The notes under the pieces are model-generated. The model made no database searches and had not been told where the DNA came from. It saw only the letters and a program-made list of their open reading frames with translations. This document shows positions 7,289 through 15,859 of a stretch of DNA of 34,925 bases, piece after piece. The position numbers and the translations under genes are program-made. Numbering within the stretch: the stretch's first letter is position 1; every line of letters starts with the position of its first letter. Source of the stretch: a virus; the IMG/VR virus record IMGVR_UViG_3300010354_000015, positions 1 to 34,925 of that record; one strand, written 5' to 3'.

Positions 7289-8059
7289 ATGAGCGATTAT
7301 CAAAATGAATTCGTTGGCAACGATACAGCCGAAAATGTAGATGCAGCAGATCAATCTACAGATGCTAAAGTAAATCCAGGTGCAATTCGCAAAAGCACTA
7401 CAAGTGGTATCCTAAATGCATTGTCAAATGCAAGTGGGCAACAATTTGAAAGTGTTGAAGCAGCAATTGCTTACATGGCACGTACCGCAGCACAAGCAGG
7501 ATCTGCACCCGTTGGTAACGTAAAACCAGTGGAACAGTCCAAGCAATCTGGACGTGTCACTACAAATGACCTACATGACCAGTTCAACAAACTTCAAATG
7601 GATCTTGCACGTAAAGAGCAAGCATTACGCGAGAAGGAATTAGATGGAGAAATCATGAAGGCTATGGGTGACAAGTTCGATAATGACCTACTTGATTACG
7701 CATTGGGTAAAGTAAGATCAAACATTCAATGGAATGAAGATGGTACTTATTCAATTATAGATAGCAAGGGTCGTGAAAGATATGGCATGGATGGTAACCC
7801 ATTAACTATCTCTGGATTAGTAAATGAAGTAGCAAAGGGTAATCCTAAGTTACTCAAACAGAGTAATCTAACCGGTGGTAGTGGATTGAGACAGAACGGT
7901 AATTTTGCAGGTGCTCCAGAAGATGGCATTCCTGACTATACCAAAGATCCTGCTGCGTTTAACGCATGGGCTCAAAGAAATGGTTTAGGCAAGCGTGTTG
8001 GACTTAAGGGCGCAACTGTAGAAGTACATGCTCAACAAATGTCTCGCAAAATACTCTGA
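7289..8059 (+). CDS. Probable capsid scaffolding protein
   Basis: 256 residues with an AAGAGGAAAT ribosome-binding site. It lies immediately upstream of the major capsid gene, where scaffolds usually sit. The N-terminal third is low-complexity Ala/Ser/Asn/Gln; residues 90-130 (LHDQFNKLQMDLARKEQALREKEL overall) look like a coiled coil; then come a compact region and a Gly-rich linker. Phage scaffolds are typically acidic at the start, coiled-coil and poorly conserved. No protease motif is visible, so removal without proteolysis or by a host protease is likely. Confidence 0.7.
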   Translation: MSDYQNEFVGNDTAENVDAADQSTDAKVNPGAIRKSTTSGILNALSNASGQQFESVEAAIAYMARTAAQAGSAPVGNVKPVEQSKQSGRVTTNDLHDQFNKLQMDLARKEQALREKELDGEIMKAMGDKFDNDLLDYALGKVRSNIQWNEDGTYSIIDSKGRERYGMDGNPLTISGLVNEVAKGNPKLLKQSNLTGGSGLRQNGNFAGAPEDGIPDYTKDPAAFNAWAQRNGLGKRVGLKGATVEVHAQQMSRKIL

Positions 8060-8091
8060 TTGCCAACATTATATTTTAAAGGAGAATAACA

Positions 8092-9153
8092 ATGGCATAC
8101 GTATTAGGCGGTCCTAACAACGAAGCCGATGGATTCACAACTGCAATCGCATCATTCGCACTACGCGCAATGCACGAATCACAAGGCCTTGTTAACATGA
8201 CCAACGTTGTTACACCTACACAGGGTAACACATTCTTGGTACCAAATTTCGCTCCTATCACTTATCAGGACTATAATCCAAATAGTTCAAGTGGTACATA
8301 CGGCGTATTTGGCGGTAACGCAGTCGTTCAGAACCCAGCATTACAACAGGGTTCAATCACTGCAACACCAGCAGTCGCAACAACTGCATTCGATATTTTC
8401 TACGGCTGGACTACATCATTCCAGTTGGCAGCAACTCTCGGTGCAGAACTAGGCGACTCATTCGCAGAAAAAGTAGATCAACGTGTAACTGCTGCCTTCT
8501 TAGCATTCAAGGCTACACCAGGCAACGTATTTTACACTAACACACCAGCAGACGGTTTCCCTCGCGTACTACAATTAGGCGCAATGGAACTTGTACAGGA
8601 TGGTCTACCAAGTTCAACTGCAGGCTGGACAAATGGTTTCACAGCAAACAGCGTTTTAGAATTGATTCGTTTAGTAAAACAACAATTCAAGATTGCTCGT
8701 ATGCCTGGCAACCCAGTAATCGTTCTTGACAGCAATGGTGACGCCGCAACTGTAAGCGCCAGCGTACAGCAAGGTTCTTCATTGACTCGTCTATTGGGCG
8801 AATTAACTGGTGGCGCAGTATCACAATCAGGTGGTGCTAACCTATCTGCTCTAGGTAACGAATTGCTATCAAGTGGTAAGATTGAAAGCGTATATGGCTG
8901 CATGGTCATGTTCACTACATTCCTACAATCAGCAAATCGTGTATTCTTAGGTCAGATGTCAGCCAGCCCATGCTTGGTCGGTGCCTACATTGGTGACAGT
9001 GCAGTATTCACTGTTCTCAAGGAAGGTCTACAGATCAAGACAGGTGAAGTACCAGGCGGTCTACAGATGTGGTTAACAGGCGTTGGCTACTTTGGTAGCG
9101 GCGTTGGTGACCTACGTCGTGGTGGTGCAATTAACATTCTACAGGCCCCATAA
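8092..9153 (+). CDS. Major capsid protein
   Basis: 353 residues behind a strong AAAGGAGAATAACA ribosome-binding site, one of the best in the window, as expected for an abundant product. The codon use is more GC-rich than its neighbours. The sequence is Ala/Gly/Thr-rich with few charges and no low-complexity repeats. It follows portal, Dps and scaffold genes and precedes connector genes, the standard head order of HK97-fold phages. The fold itself is inferred from position and length; I could not recognise a specific subfamily. Confidence 0.85.
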   Translation: MAYVLGGPNNEADGFTTAIASFALRAMHESQGLVNMTNVVTPTQGNTFLVPNFAPITYQDYNPNSSSGTYGVFGGNAVVQNPALQQGSITATPAVATTAFDIFYGWTTSFQLAATLGAELGDSFAEKVDQRVTAAFLAFKATPGNVFYTNTPADGFPRVLQLGAMELVQDGLPSSTAGWTNGFTANSVLELIRLVKQQFKIARMPGNPVIVLDSNGDAATVSASVQQGSSLTRLLGELTGGAVSQSGGANLSALGNELLSSGKIESVYGCMVMFTTFLQSANRVFLGQMSASPCLVGAYIGDSAVFTVLKEGLQIKTGEVPGGLQMWLTGVGYFGSGVGDLRRGGAINILQAP

Positions 9154-9170
9154 TATAGGAATTTAGTAAT

Positions 9171-9698
9171 ATGTCAGTACCATATCAAAGAGTTAGTAAT
9201 GCTACAGTAAGGGACATAATTTTTTATGATCCTGCTGCTGAACGCCGTGCTGCTCAAATGCAGGTTAATTGGGATGACTACTTTCATGTAGGCTCTCAAG
9301 AAATACTTTACCAACTAGAATTTGGTTGGTGGCAAAAGTATTGCGATACTGTGATTGGTGCTTATTATTATACTAACTTACCTAATGGGCAACTGATTTC
9401 GTCATTCAATCCAAGCCTATTGATTAAGAATGATCAAACACTTATTCGATTAGATACGTTTAAGGCGGTTCAGATATTTTACGAAAGTATTGTATCTGAC
9501 CCCTCAAACGTAAATGAAGTTGATAAGGCAAACTTTGATCATAGTACTCGTAGGTATAACGCTGAATGGCAAAAAGCATTGCAACTCATGAACTTCTATG
9601 ACCTTAATCAAGACGCACCAGATGGTCCAACAACAAAGTTGGAAGAAAACTGGACTGCGGACGTTGACTACTTTAATAATGATCGTAGGTACTTCTAA
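9171..9698 (+). CDS. Probable head-tail connector (adaptor) protein
   Basis: 175 residues, preceded by AGGAATTTAGTA. The position between the capsid and tail-terminator genes is that of head-completion adaptors. The protein has an aromatic-rich core (VNWDDYFHVGSQ, QLEFGWWQKY) and helical C-terminal half (FYESIVSDPSNVNEVDKANF). I do not recognise a named family; the call is from gene order. Its stop overlaps the ATG of the next gene by one base. Confidence 0.6.
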   Translation: MSVPYQRVSNATVRDIIFYDPAAERRAAQMQVNWDDYFHVGSQEILYQLEFGWWQKYCDTVIGAYYYTNLPNGQLISSFNPSLLIKNDQTLIRLDTFKAVQIFYESIVSDPSNVNEVDKANFDHSTRRYNAEWQKALQLMNFYDLNQDAPDGPTTKLEENWTADVDYFNNDRRYF

Positions 9699-10123
9699 TG
9701 TCAATGCCATATCTCACTAAACTTGAAGTGTATGATTATCTACATGCAATTTGTTCAAAACTAAATCCGCCTGTAGATGTGATTACAACTTATCCAAGTC
9801 AAGGTGATAATGTTGGCTATGGTGTTTATATTAATAGCATTAATGCTGTTAATCGTGCACCATATAAACTTGGCTTACAGAAATGTGGTAGCATTTATAC
9901 TGTGACTGATGAATTTTATATAATTTTTGTCAGTTTCCAGAATGATCCTAACGCAGGTGCTGTAACAGAAGCAATACAAACACTTATTGAAGATAGCAAC
10001 TTTTGGGATGGATATCATGAGGTGGATTTTACAAACAGCATCACATTCGGTGCTAGAAATAAGATTCGCACATATGTAATCAGTGCTAAAAGAGTTAATT
10101 TTAACATCACTGCCACAACTTAA
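9698..10123 (+). CDS. Probable tail terminator / tail completion protein
   Basis: 141 residues starting at an ATG that shares its A with the previous stop. An alternating hydrophobic pattern (YTVTDEFYIIFVSFQND at 66-82, ITFGARNKIRTYVISAKRVNFNI near the end) suggests a mixed alpha/beta fold with a final sheet, as in tail terminators of the lambda gpU class. The gene sits between the connector and the tail tube gene, where such a protein is expected. Assignment rests mainly on context. Confidence 0.55.
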   Translation: MSMPYLTKLEVYDYLHAICSKLNPPVDVITTYPSQGDNVGYGVYINSINAVNRAPYKLGLQKCGSIYTVTDEFYIIFVSFQNDPNAGAVTEAIQTLIEDSNFWDGYHEVDFTNSITFGARNKIRTYVISAKRVNFNITATT

Positions 10124-10137
10124 AGGAGATAACCAAA

Positions 10138-10683
10138 ATGGCAAGAATAACAGTCAATGAAACTGGAACACACCCACTAGTATTACTTTCAACAACTATT
10201 GGTAACACAACACAGTTGGAAGATGGTAATATTAATAGTGCAAATGTTCTATCAGTTACTTGCTTGCAGGATATCACCATTACATCAAGCACAGGTATCT
10301 ACAGTTATGTAGATTTCTGTTCAAAAGATATCAATAAACTAACTACTCCAGCCGACAACGAAATTAGCATGAACATCGTAATCGATCCAACTGCTTATTT
10401 CGGTGCAAACGTCGCAAATGCCGGCGCAAGTAATAAGGGTATTGCTTATCTTTCACAGAACAAAGTACCTGTACAATTCTTGGTTGTATGGAACTATGAT
10501 TTATCCACAGCAAACGTTGTCGGTGGTAACATCGCCAACTTAAGTAACGTATACTACAGTTCAGGCACAGGTTACATTAGTAGCCTTGCCCCAACTGCTG
10601 CACCAGATGCTCCGGTGTTCGTAACACCAATCAGCATCGCAGTAGATGGTACTATGTATACTGCAAGTAGCGATAGCATTTAA
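10138..10683 (+). CDS. Major tail tube protein
   Basis: 181 residues with a strong AAAGGAGATAACC ribosome-binding site, like that of the capsid gene, as fits a protein made in many copies. The sequence is Thr/Ser/Asn/Val-rich and beta-predicted throughout, and it lies upstream of the chaperone and tape-measure genes. An intrinsic terminator follows directly, another common feature of tail tube genes. The family is inferred from position and composition. Confidence 0.75.
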   Translation: MARITVNETGTHPLVLLSTTIGNTTQLEDGNINSANVLSVTCLQDITITSSTGIYSYVDFCSKDINKLTTPADNEISMNIVIDPTAYFGANVANAGASNKGIAYLSQNKVPVQFLVVWNYDLSTANVVGGNIANLSNVYYSSGTGYISSLAPTAAPDAPVFVTPISIAVDGTMYTASSDSI

Positions 10684-10704
10684 TGCTGTTCAGTTAAGCA
10701 AAAC

Positions 10705-10736
10705 AAGGAAGGGAATGGAAACATTCTCTTCCTTTT
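10705..10736 (+). terminator. Intrinsic terminator with GAAA tetraloop
   Basis: AAGGAAGGGAATG (10705-10717) pairs with CATTCTCTTCCTT (10722-10734), 13 base pairs with one G-U, closed by a GAAA loop (GNRA type) and ending in TTTT at 10733-10736. It lies 21 bases after the tail tube stop. In mid-operon it probably lets capsid and tube mRNA exceed that of downstream genes, or protects the 3' end of processed mRNA. Confidence 0.85.
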
Positions 10737-10751
10737 ATTATAGGTGAACAA

Positions 10752-10940
10752 ATGAGCGAAACATGGTTAAAAACAACTGAAGAAAAATTGCGTAGCCTAA
10801 TTGCTGATGAAGCAAAAGTGTTACCAATGTTAACGAATATGGAAGCAACAATACGTCAACTAAAAGCCAAACAGGCATTTAGATTGGCATTGTTGAATCA
10901 AATGTTAGAAGAACACTATGACAAATATAGTGGCAATTAA
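10752..10940 (+). CDS. Small helical protein, 62 aa
   Basis: ATG 10752 follows AGGTGA just after the terminator. The product is almost wholly helical with heptad-like hydrophobics (LRSLIADEAKVLPMLTNME ... IRQLKAKQAFRLALLNQML), suggesting a short coiled coil. The function is not known; its position next to the tail chaperones suggests a role in tail assembly or in chaperone binding. Confidence 0.65.
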   Translation: MSETWLKTTEEKLRSLIADEAKVLPMLTNMEATIRQLKAKQAFRLALLNQMLEEHYDKYSGN

Positions 10941-10975
10941 ATAAATACTAGTGAATAATTAATAAGGAGAAACAA

Positions 10976-11272
10976 ATGAAATTATCACAAATCTGTTCTG
11001 AACCACAACTCGTAGAAGTTACCTTAGATGACAAAGAAACTGTAAAGCAATATGGTGAAGCCATATCATTTTACACTTGGGATCGTCAGCCTATGGAAGT
11101 TTTTATGAAGTTGGCAAATATCGATCAAAAAAATACTGGTGATTTAATTAATGTTGTAAAAACATTAATTTTGGACGAAGAAGGTAAGCAAGTACTTACC
11201 GATAAAAATATGTTGCCCACTAGTGTATTAATGAAGGTAATTGCCAAGGTCGTTGAACAATTGGGAAAATAA
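10976..11272 (+). CDS. Tail assembly chaperone G (upstream frame)
   Basis: 98 residues with an AAGGAGAAAC ribosome-binding site. The short alpha/beta protein lies between tail tube and tape measure genes, where lambda G and its equivalents lie. Its last sense codons are TTG GGA AAA before TAA, giving the slippery heptamer GGGAAAA in the correct phase. Most ribosomes stop here and make G; a minority shift -1 and make GT. Family knowledge: G and GT coat the tape measure protein and recruit tail tube subunits, and neither is in the virion. Confidence 0.88.
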   Translation: MKLSQICSEPQLVEVTLDDKETVKQYGEAISFYTWDRQPMEVFMKLANIDQKNTGDLINVVKTLILDEEGKQVLTDKNMLPTSVLMKVIAKVVEQLGK

Positions 11273-11312
11273 CAAATGATGCCATCGACCCAGATAGTGC
11301 TAAGATGGTATC
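11263..11312 (+). promoter_or_regulatory. Programmed -1 ribosomal frameshift signal
   Basis: GGGAAAA at 11263-11269 is read G GGA AAA in the zero frame, matching the X XXY YYZ rule and differing in one base from lambda's GGGAAAG. Eight bases later GATGCCATC (11278-11286) pairs with GATGGTATC (11304-11312), nine pairs with one G-U and a 17-base loop. Slip site, spacing and stem are all as expected for stimulated -1 shifting. The -1 frame is open from the slip to 11523. Confidence 0.92.
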
Positions 11313-11523
11313 TATTTTACAATTGGATAGTCTTGGAAAAAGGTATGGGCTTTTACCAAGTGAAGTATTAGGTAGAGGAAATACTTTTGATCTTTATATT
11401 ATGGATGCTGCAATGACATTTGAACATTTTCATATCAAAAAAGCAGAAAACAAGGGTAAGGTCCCAACAGAATTTTACAGCGAAGATCAGTTGATGAATA
11501 TTATGAATAAGGCAAAGCAATGA
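11269..11523 (+). CDS. Tail assembly chaperone T extension (made as GT by -1 frameshift)
   Basis: This is the -1 frame that continues from the slippery site: it adds 84 residues (starting ITNDAIDPDSAKMVSILQ) to the 98 of G, for a GT protein of about 182. The only early ATG (11305) lies inside the stimulatory stem and has no ribosome-binding site, so independent translation is unlikely. T domains bind the tail tube protein in lambda. The stop TGA overlaps the ATG of the next gene (ATGA). Confidence 0.88.
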   Translation: MTNDAIDPDSAKMVSILQLDSLGKRYGLLPSEVLGRGNTFDLYIMDAAMTFEHFHIKKAENKGKVPTEFYSEDQLMNIMNKAKQ

Positions 11524-11825
11524 GTTTTAAATTAAACGTAAGCATACAAAATAATATTAGTCCTGCTTTACAGTCAATGAAGCAGAAACTAAACAAATTG
11601 CCTGACGATGCCTACAAAGTATTTGTTAAAGAAACACCTGTACGCAGTGGTAATGCAAGACGCAATACCAAATTAAAGAATAATAAAAAAAGCATAGAAG
11701 CAAATTATCCATATGCTGAACGTTTGGATACTGGATACAGTAAACAAAGTCCACAAGGTATGACTGAACCTACTATGGATTATATTGCTGAAGAATTTGT
11801 AAAAATAATGACAGGACGCAAGTAA
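11520..11825 (+). CDS. HK97-gp10-like neck/tail completion protein
   Basis: 101 residues, start overlapping the T stop. The pattern TPVRSGNARRNTKL (39-52) followed by NYPYAERLDTGYSKQSPQGM resembles the HK97 gp10 family, small proteins at the head-tail joint. The place is unusual, since such genes are normally next to the connector and terminator genes, whereas here it lies between the chaperones and the tape measure. A separate tail function is possible. Confidence 0.6.
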   Translation: MSFKLNVSIQNNISPALQSMKQKLNKLPDDAYKVFVKETPVRSGNARRNTKLKNNKKSIEANYPYAERLDTGYSKQSPQGMTEPTMDYIAEEFVKIMTGRK

Positions 11826-11826
11826 C

Positions 11827-14337
11827 ATGGCAACAGCAACAACTACAGTACAATTAAATGTTACTGGTAACGCACAACAGGTTTTAGAAAAGACACAAAA
11901 ATCTGTACAAAAATTACAAGATAGTTTTGGTAAACTGCGTAATGCTGTTGCTGGATTAGCAATTGGTGCAATGATCACCAATATGTTTCGTGCTGCTGAT
12001 GCCATTACAGATTTAAGTGATGCTACTGGTATTGCTACATCAAGCATTATGGCATTACGCCAAGCCTTTGCATTAAGTGGTGGTGATGCTGCTGGTGCAG
12101 AAAGCGCAATTTTAAAATTATATCAAAGTATAGATGATGCTGCCAATGGCAATGACAAATTAATTAAATCATTTGGTAAAGTTGGTGTCACATTAAATGA
12201 CATTGGTACACTAAGCGAAGAAGAAATTCTTAACAAAGTTATTAAGAATTTAGGAGCAATGGGCAGCAGCGCAGAAAGCGTTGGACTCAAAATGGATCTT
12301 ATGGGCAAACAAGCCCGTAGCGTCAATATCACTAGTGTCGCACAACAATTTGATCAATTAAAAAATAGTGCTAAAGGTGCAGAACCTGGTATCGTTGCTG
12401 CAGGCAAAATCTTTGATAATTTTCAAAAATTTAAAGGTGACTTTGGTGCTGCTCTTGCTAAACAGTTTAGTGGATTATTAACTACATTAGAAAAATTAAC
12501 AGGCAATACAGAAAATTTAGCCAAATCATTAGCCGAACTTGTTAGAATAGTAACAATACTTGGCACAGCATTTTTAATCTTTACCAAAGTATTACCTGCA
12601 TTAAAGAGTTTGGGTGATGCATTGTTTGTTGCTGGTAATGCTGGTAAATTCTTTGGTACTCAAATGCGTTGGATTTTTATGAATTTAAAAGCATTGCCAA
12701 AAAATATTGCAGCCTTTATATTAAGTTTGGTTGGATTAAAAGATGCATTAGGTGCTACTGCTGGTCGTGCAGGCGGCTTAAAGAGTTTAGGAGCAGCATT
12801 ATTAAACGTATTACGTATTGGATTACGTTTTGCTGGTCTTGTAGGCATTATTATTGGTGTAGCACAAGCACTTAATTTCTTAATTAAAACTATAACAGGA
12901 TTTGATGTCCTTGATTGGTTAGGAGAAAAGTTAAGTTACGTTATTGATAAATTTAAAGAATTTGCAGGCTTATTACTTGCTGGCGATACTAATTACTTTA
13001 AAGAAACTGCTGAAGGTGCTGAACTTACAGCCGACGCATTAGAAGAAGTTGTAAGTCAAGCAGCAGAAACACGCGATAGATTACAAGCAATTCGTGAAGA
13101 AAATGAACGTTTTATGGACAGCGTTCGTGATATTACCAAAGCATATCAAGAACAAAATGCAGAAACATTACAAAGTTTGGGTAATGAGATCAAATATCTG
13201 TCAATGACAGAAGAACAAATTGCATTAGATAAACAACGTATTGCTAATGAAAAATCATTAAAAGAAACATTAGATCAATTAGATAAAAAACGTAAGGAAG
13301 CAGCAGCCGACGAAAGTAAGTCAAAAAGTGGTTTACTTGCACAAATTGATGATGAAATTAAAAAAGTAAAAGCCAGTGGTGCAGTAGTCAAAACTGAATC
13401 TGATAATAAAATTAAAAATTATTATCGTGAAATAGAAGCCATACGTGCTAGAAATTTAGCATTAGATTTAAAAGAAGAAAACAGACAACGACAACAAGTA
13501 TTAGATTCTTTTAATGACGAAATTAAAATGCTTGGAATGACAGCAAGAGAACGAGAAAAACTTTCTGCTGTTCGCCAAGAAGAAAATAAATTTCAAGATG
13601 AACTAGCCAAAATTCAAGATGAGCAGGCACGTTTAGGTAGCAAAATAACTGATGTTGATATATTAAATTTCAAACGTAGAAAACTTGCTGCCACAAATTA
13701 TTATAATGAAAGATTATTGCAAATTGAAAGTTTAGGAGATGCTGAAGATACAAGAGATAAGAGTTATCTTTCTGGATTTTTTGATAGATTAAAAGCAATG
13801 AAAGAAGAATTAAAGCCTTATACATTAGGTGAAGGATTAGCAAATGCTCTTGGTTCTGCTATAGATAATTTTGTCAAAACAGGTAAATTTAAATTTAAAC
13901 AATTTGCTGCTGATGCTATAAAAGAATGGGCAGCAATGAAAGCCAAACTTGCTATGATCAATGTATTTGAAGGCGTGTTTAATCAATTAAAAAATCTTGT
14001 AGCACAAAAAATAGGAGGAATGATCATCGGTAAATTATTAGGATTTGCTGAAGGTGGTAGTCCCCCAGTTAATAAACCTAGTGTTGTAGGTGAAAAGGGT
14101 CCAGAACTATTTGTGCCAAAAACAGCAGGTACAATAATACCTAATGATCAATTAGGTAAAGGTAAGAGCATGGGAACAAATTCAGTTAGTGCACCTGTGA
14201 CTAATAATTACAATACATATAACATTAGCGCACTTGATGCTAAATCAGTAGCACAAATGTTTGCTGAAAATCGTAAAGCAATATTTGGAGCAAACAAAAT
14301 GGCAGAGCGTGAAATGAGTTACGCTGGAGCAAGATAA
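11827..14337 (+). CDS. Tape measure protein
   Basis: 836 residues. After a polar start, residues 35-50 and 225-380 are strongly hydrophobic with several possible membrane segments; 400-640 is long charged helix and coiled coil; near the C-terminus GFAEGGSPPVNKP followed by GEKGPELFVP is the signature ending of lambda-type tape measures. It sets tail length and probably forms the DNA channel in the host membrane. At about 0.15 nm per residue the tail would be near 125 nm. No peptidase domain is visible. Confidence 0.93.
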   Translation: MATATTTVQLNVTGNAQQVLEKTQKSVQKLQDSFGKLRNAVAGLAIGAMITNMFRAADAITDLSDATGIATSSIMALRQAFALSGGDAAGAESAILKLYQSIDDAANGNDKLIKSFGKVGVTLNDIGTLSEEEILNKVIKNLGAMGSSAESVGLKMDLMGKQARSVNITSVAQQFDQLKNSAKGAEPGIVAAGKIFDNFQKFKGDFGAALAKQFSGLLTTLEKLTGNTENLAKSLAELVRIVTILGTAFLIFTKVLPALKSLGDALFVAGNAGKFFGTQMRWIFMNLKALPKNIAAFILSLVGLKDALGATAGRAGGLKSLGAALLNVLRIGLRFAGLVGIIIGVAQALNFLIKTITGFDVLDWLGEKLSYVIDKFKEFAGLLLAGDTNYFKETAEGAELTADALEEVVSQAAETRDRLQAIREENERFMDSVRDITKAYQEQNAETLQSLGNEIKYLSMTEEQIALDKQRIANEKSLKETLDQLDKKRKEAAADESKSKSGLLAQIDDEIKKVKASGAVVKTESDNKIKNYYREIEAIRARNLALDLKEENRQRQQVLDSFNDEIKMLGMTAREREKLSAVRQEENKFQDELAKIQDEQARLGSKITDVDILNFKRRKLAATNYYNERLLQIESLGDAEDTRDKSYLSGFFDRLKAMKEELKPYTLGEGLANALGSAIDNFVKTGKFKFKQFAADAIKEWAAMKAKLAMINVFEGVFNQLKNLVAQKIGGMIIGKLLGFAEGGSPPVNKPSVVGEKGPELFVPKTAGTIIPNDQLGKGKSMGTNSVSAPVTNNYNTYNISALDAKSVAQMFAENRKAIFGANKMAEREMSYAGAR

Positions 14338-15026
14338 TGGCAGCAGGATTACAAAATATAATTGACAAAGCAAGTGCTTTAACAATAGATCGTCGTAAGG
14401 TCGTTGGTGTACAAATTACACGCAACGAAATACCACGTACTAGTCTTACACCAACTAAACAGCCTTGGCGTTTTAAATTAACTATGCCAAATAGTTTACG
14501 TTATTATAATAGTCGTGATATATTGGAAGCATTAGATACTATTGATAGATATACACCACAACTTGTTACGTTTAGTAACAATAGTTGTTTGAGTTGGATA
14601 TTTCGTTATCAAGGTAGATTGACAACAGCACAAATTGCTGGATTAACAGTAAGCAGTTTTGTTGGTAATCAATTAGTATTGAGTGGTTTACCAGGCGTGG
14701 GTGCAAATACAGTAATGTTTGAGCCAAATGATTTAATACAGATTGGTAGTCATACATATCCATTTACAAGTACAACACAAATATTACGTGGTAGTGCAAG
14801 CACAGTTACAATTACAACAAATAGACCAAACATTATCACAGGTTCAGTTGTTGGTGATGGATTAACAGTTGGCAATGATTGCACATTCTATATGTTTTGT
14901 CCAAATATGCCTACATATAAATTAATACCAGGTGGTTATGTAGAAAGCAGTGGAACTACTTTAAATAATGCATTGATAGAATTTAGTGATGATTTTGAAC
15001 TTTATGAATGGGTAGGTGCAGCATGA
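14337..15026 (+). CDS. Distal tail / minor tail protein
   Basis: 229 residues, the ATG sharing one base with the tape measure stop. It is beta-rich (TMPNSLRYYNSRDILEAL, then several short strands) and has a Gly/Thr-rich central insert (about 115-180). The position straight after the tape measure is that of lambda gpM or distal tail proteins. No motif fixes the family, so the call is from order and composition. The end overlaps the next gene by four bases (ATGA). Confidence 0.6.
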   Translation: MAAGLQNIIDKASALTIDRRKVVGVQITRNEIPRTSLTPTKQPWRFKLTMPNSLRYYNSRDILEALDTIDRYTPQLVTFSNNSCLSWIFRYQGRLTTAQIAGLTVSSFVGNQLVLSGLPGVGANTVMFEPNDLIQIGSHTYPFTSTTQILRGSASTVTITTNRPNIITGSVVGDGLTVGNDCTFYMFCPNMPTYKLIPGGYVESSGTTLNNALIEFSDDFELYEWVGAA

Positions 15027-15859
15027 CACAAAGTATACCTGCTGTTGCTAATGGCGCAACACAAATTAATAATGCTGAGTTTGTTAAGATTACAATCTAT
15101 AACGAATATCCTTATACAGATGCAGCAAATGTATCAGCCAATACTACCTATATTATTAAAACAAGTGGCAATACAAATTGGACTGCAATAGGTGCAAGTA
15201 GTAATGCTGTTGGTACATTCTTTACAGCCAATGCCGCTGGTACAGGTAATGGCACAGCAGCCAATGTTACTGTATTAACTTTTAGCAGCAGTTATAAAGA
15301 TGAAGTAATTAGTGGTAACACATATAATGCATTAGGTGGTTTATTGAGCGTAGGTGCACAAACTCGTAACCTTCGTGCAACAAGTGGTGAAACAACAATA
15401 GCACTAAGTGGCATTGATGGCAATAACATTTATAATGTGCTTGCTACAAATATTCGTGGTAGTGAAGTAGAAGTATTACGTGGCTTCTATAATAACAATA
15501 TGGTTCTTAGCAATGTCTATAATAGATTTAAGGGTATTGTAACCAGTTATGGTATTAGTGAAGAACGTCAAGAGCAAGAAGATAATTTTACTGTTAGCGT
15601 AGGTGCTAGCAGTTATAAAACTGTATTAGAAAATCGTATAGCGGGAAGAAAAACTAACAAGGAAAGTTGGCGTTATTTTGATAGTACAGATAGTAGCATG
15701 GATCAAGTTTATGCACTATCAGGCGTAACATTTGACTTTGGTGTAACACCAAAAGCAGGTAGTGTTGTACCTGGTGGCGGTGGATTTCCAGGTGGTGGTG
15801 GATTTCCAGGTGGTGGTGGTTTCCCAGGCGGTGCAGGTGGACAGGTAATGGACAGATGA
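15023..15859 (+). CDS. Minor tail protein with inserted beta module and Gly-Phe-Pro repeats
   Basis: 278 residues from ATG 15023, which overlaps the previous stop as ATGA; the upstream in-frame start at 15008 is less likely. Residues about 40-75 (TYIIKTSGNTNWTAIGASSN, then NAAGTGNGTA) are a small module recurring in phage tail fibres, apparently inserted in a lambda gpL-like or DUF2163-like minor tail protein (…GIVTSYGISEERQEQEDNF…). The C-terminus ends in three GGGGFP units and is likely flexible. It may join the tube end to the tip protein. Confidence 0.6.
   Translation: MTQSIPAVANGATQINNAEFVKITIYNEYPYTDAANVSANTTYIIKTSGNTNWTAIGASSNAVGTFFTANAAGTGNGTAANVTVLTFSSSYKDEVISGNTYNALGGLLSVGAQTRNLRATSGETTIALSGIDGNNIYNVLATNIRGSEVEVLRGFYNNNMVLSNVYNRFKGIVTSYGISEERQEQEDNFTVSVGASSYKTVLENRIAGRKTNKESWRYFDSTDSSMDQVYALSGVTFDFGVTPKAGSVVPGGGGFPGGGGFPGGGGFPGGAGGQVMDR
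15773..15826 (+). repeat. Three 18-base tandem repeats (GGGGFP)
   Basis: Units at 15773-15790, 15791-15808 and 15809-15826 each encode Gly-Gly-Gly-Gly-Phe-Pro and differ only at a few third positions. They lie at the 3' end of the minor tail gene and give it a flexible tail. Slipped-strand copying is the likely origin. Confidence 0.85.

Noticed and set aside
11305-11523. A separate 72-residue gene starting at ATG 11305
   Set aside because: No ribosome-binding site, the ATG lies in the frameshift stem, and the frame is open from the slippery site; it is the T part of GT.
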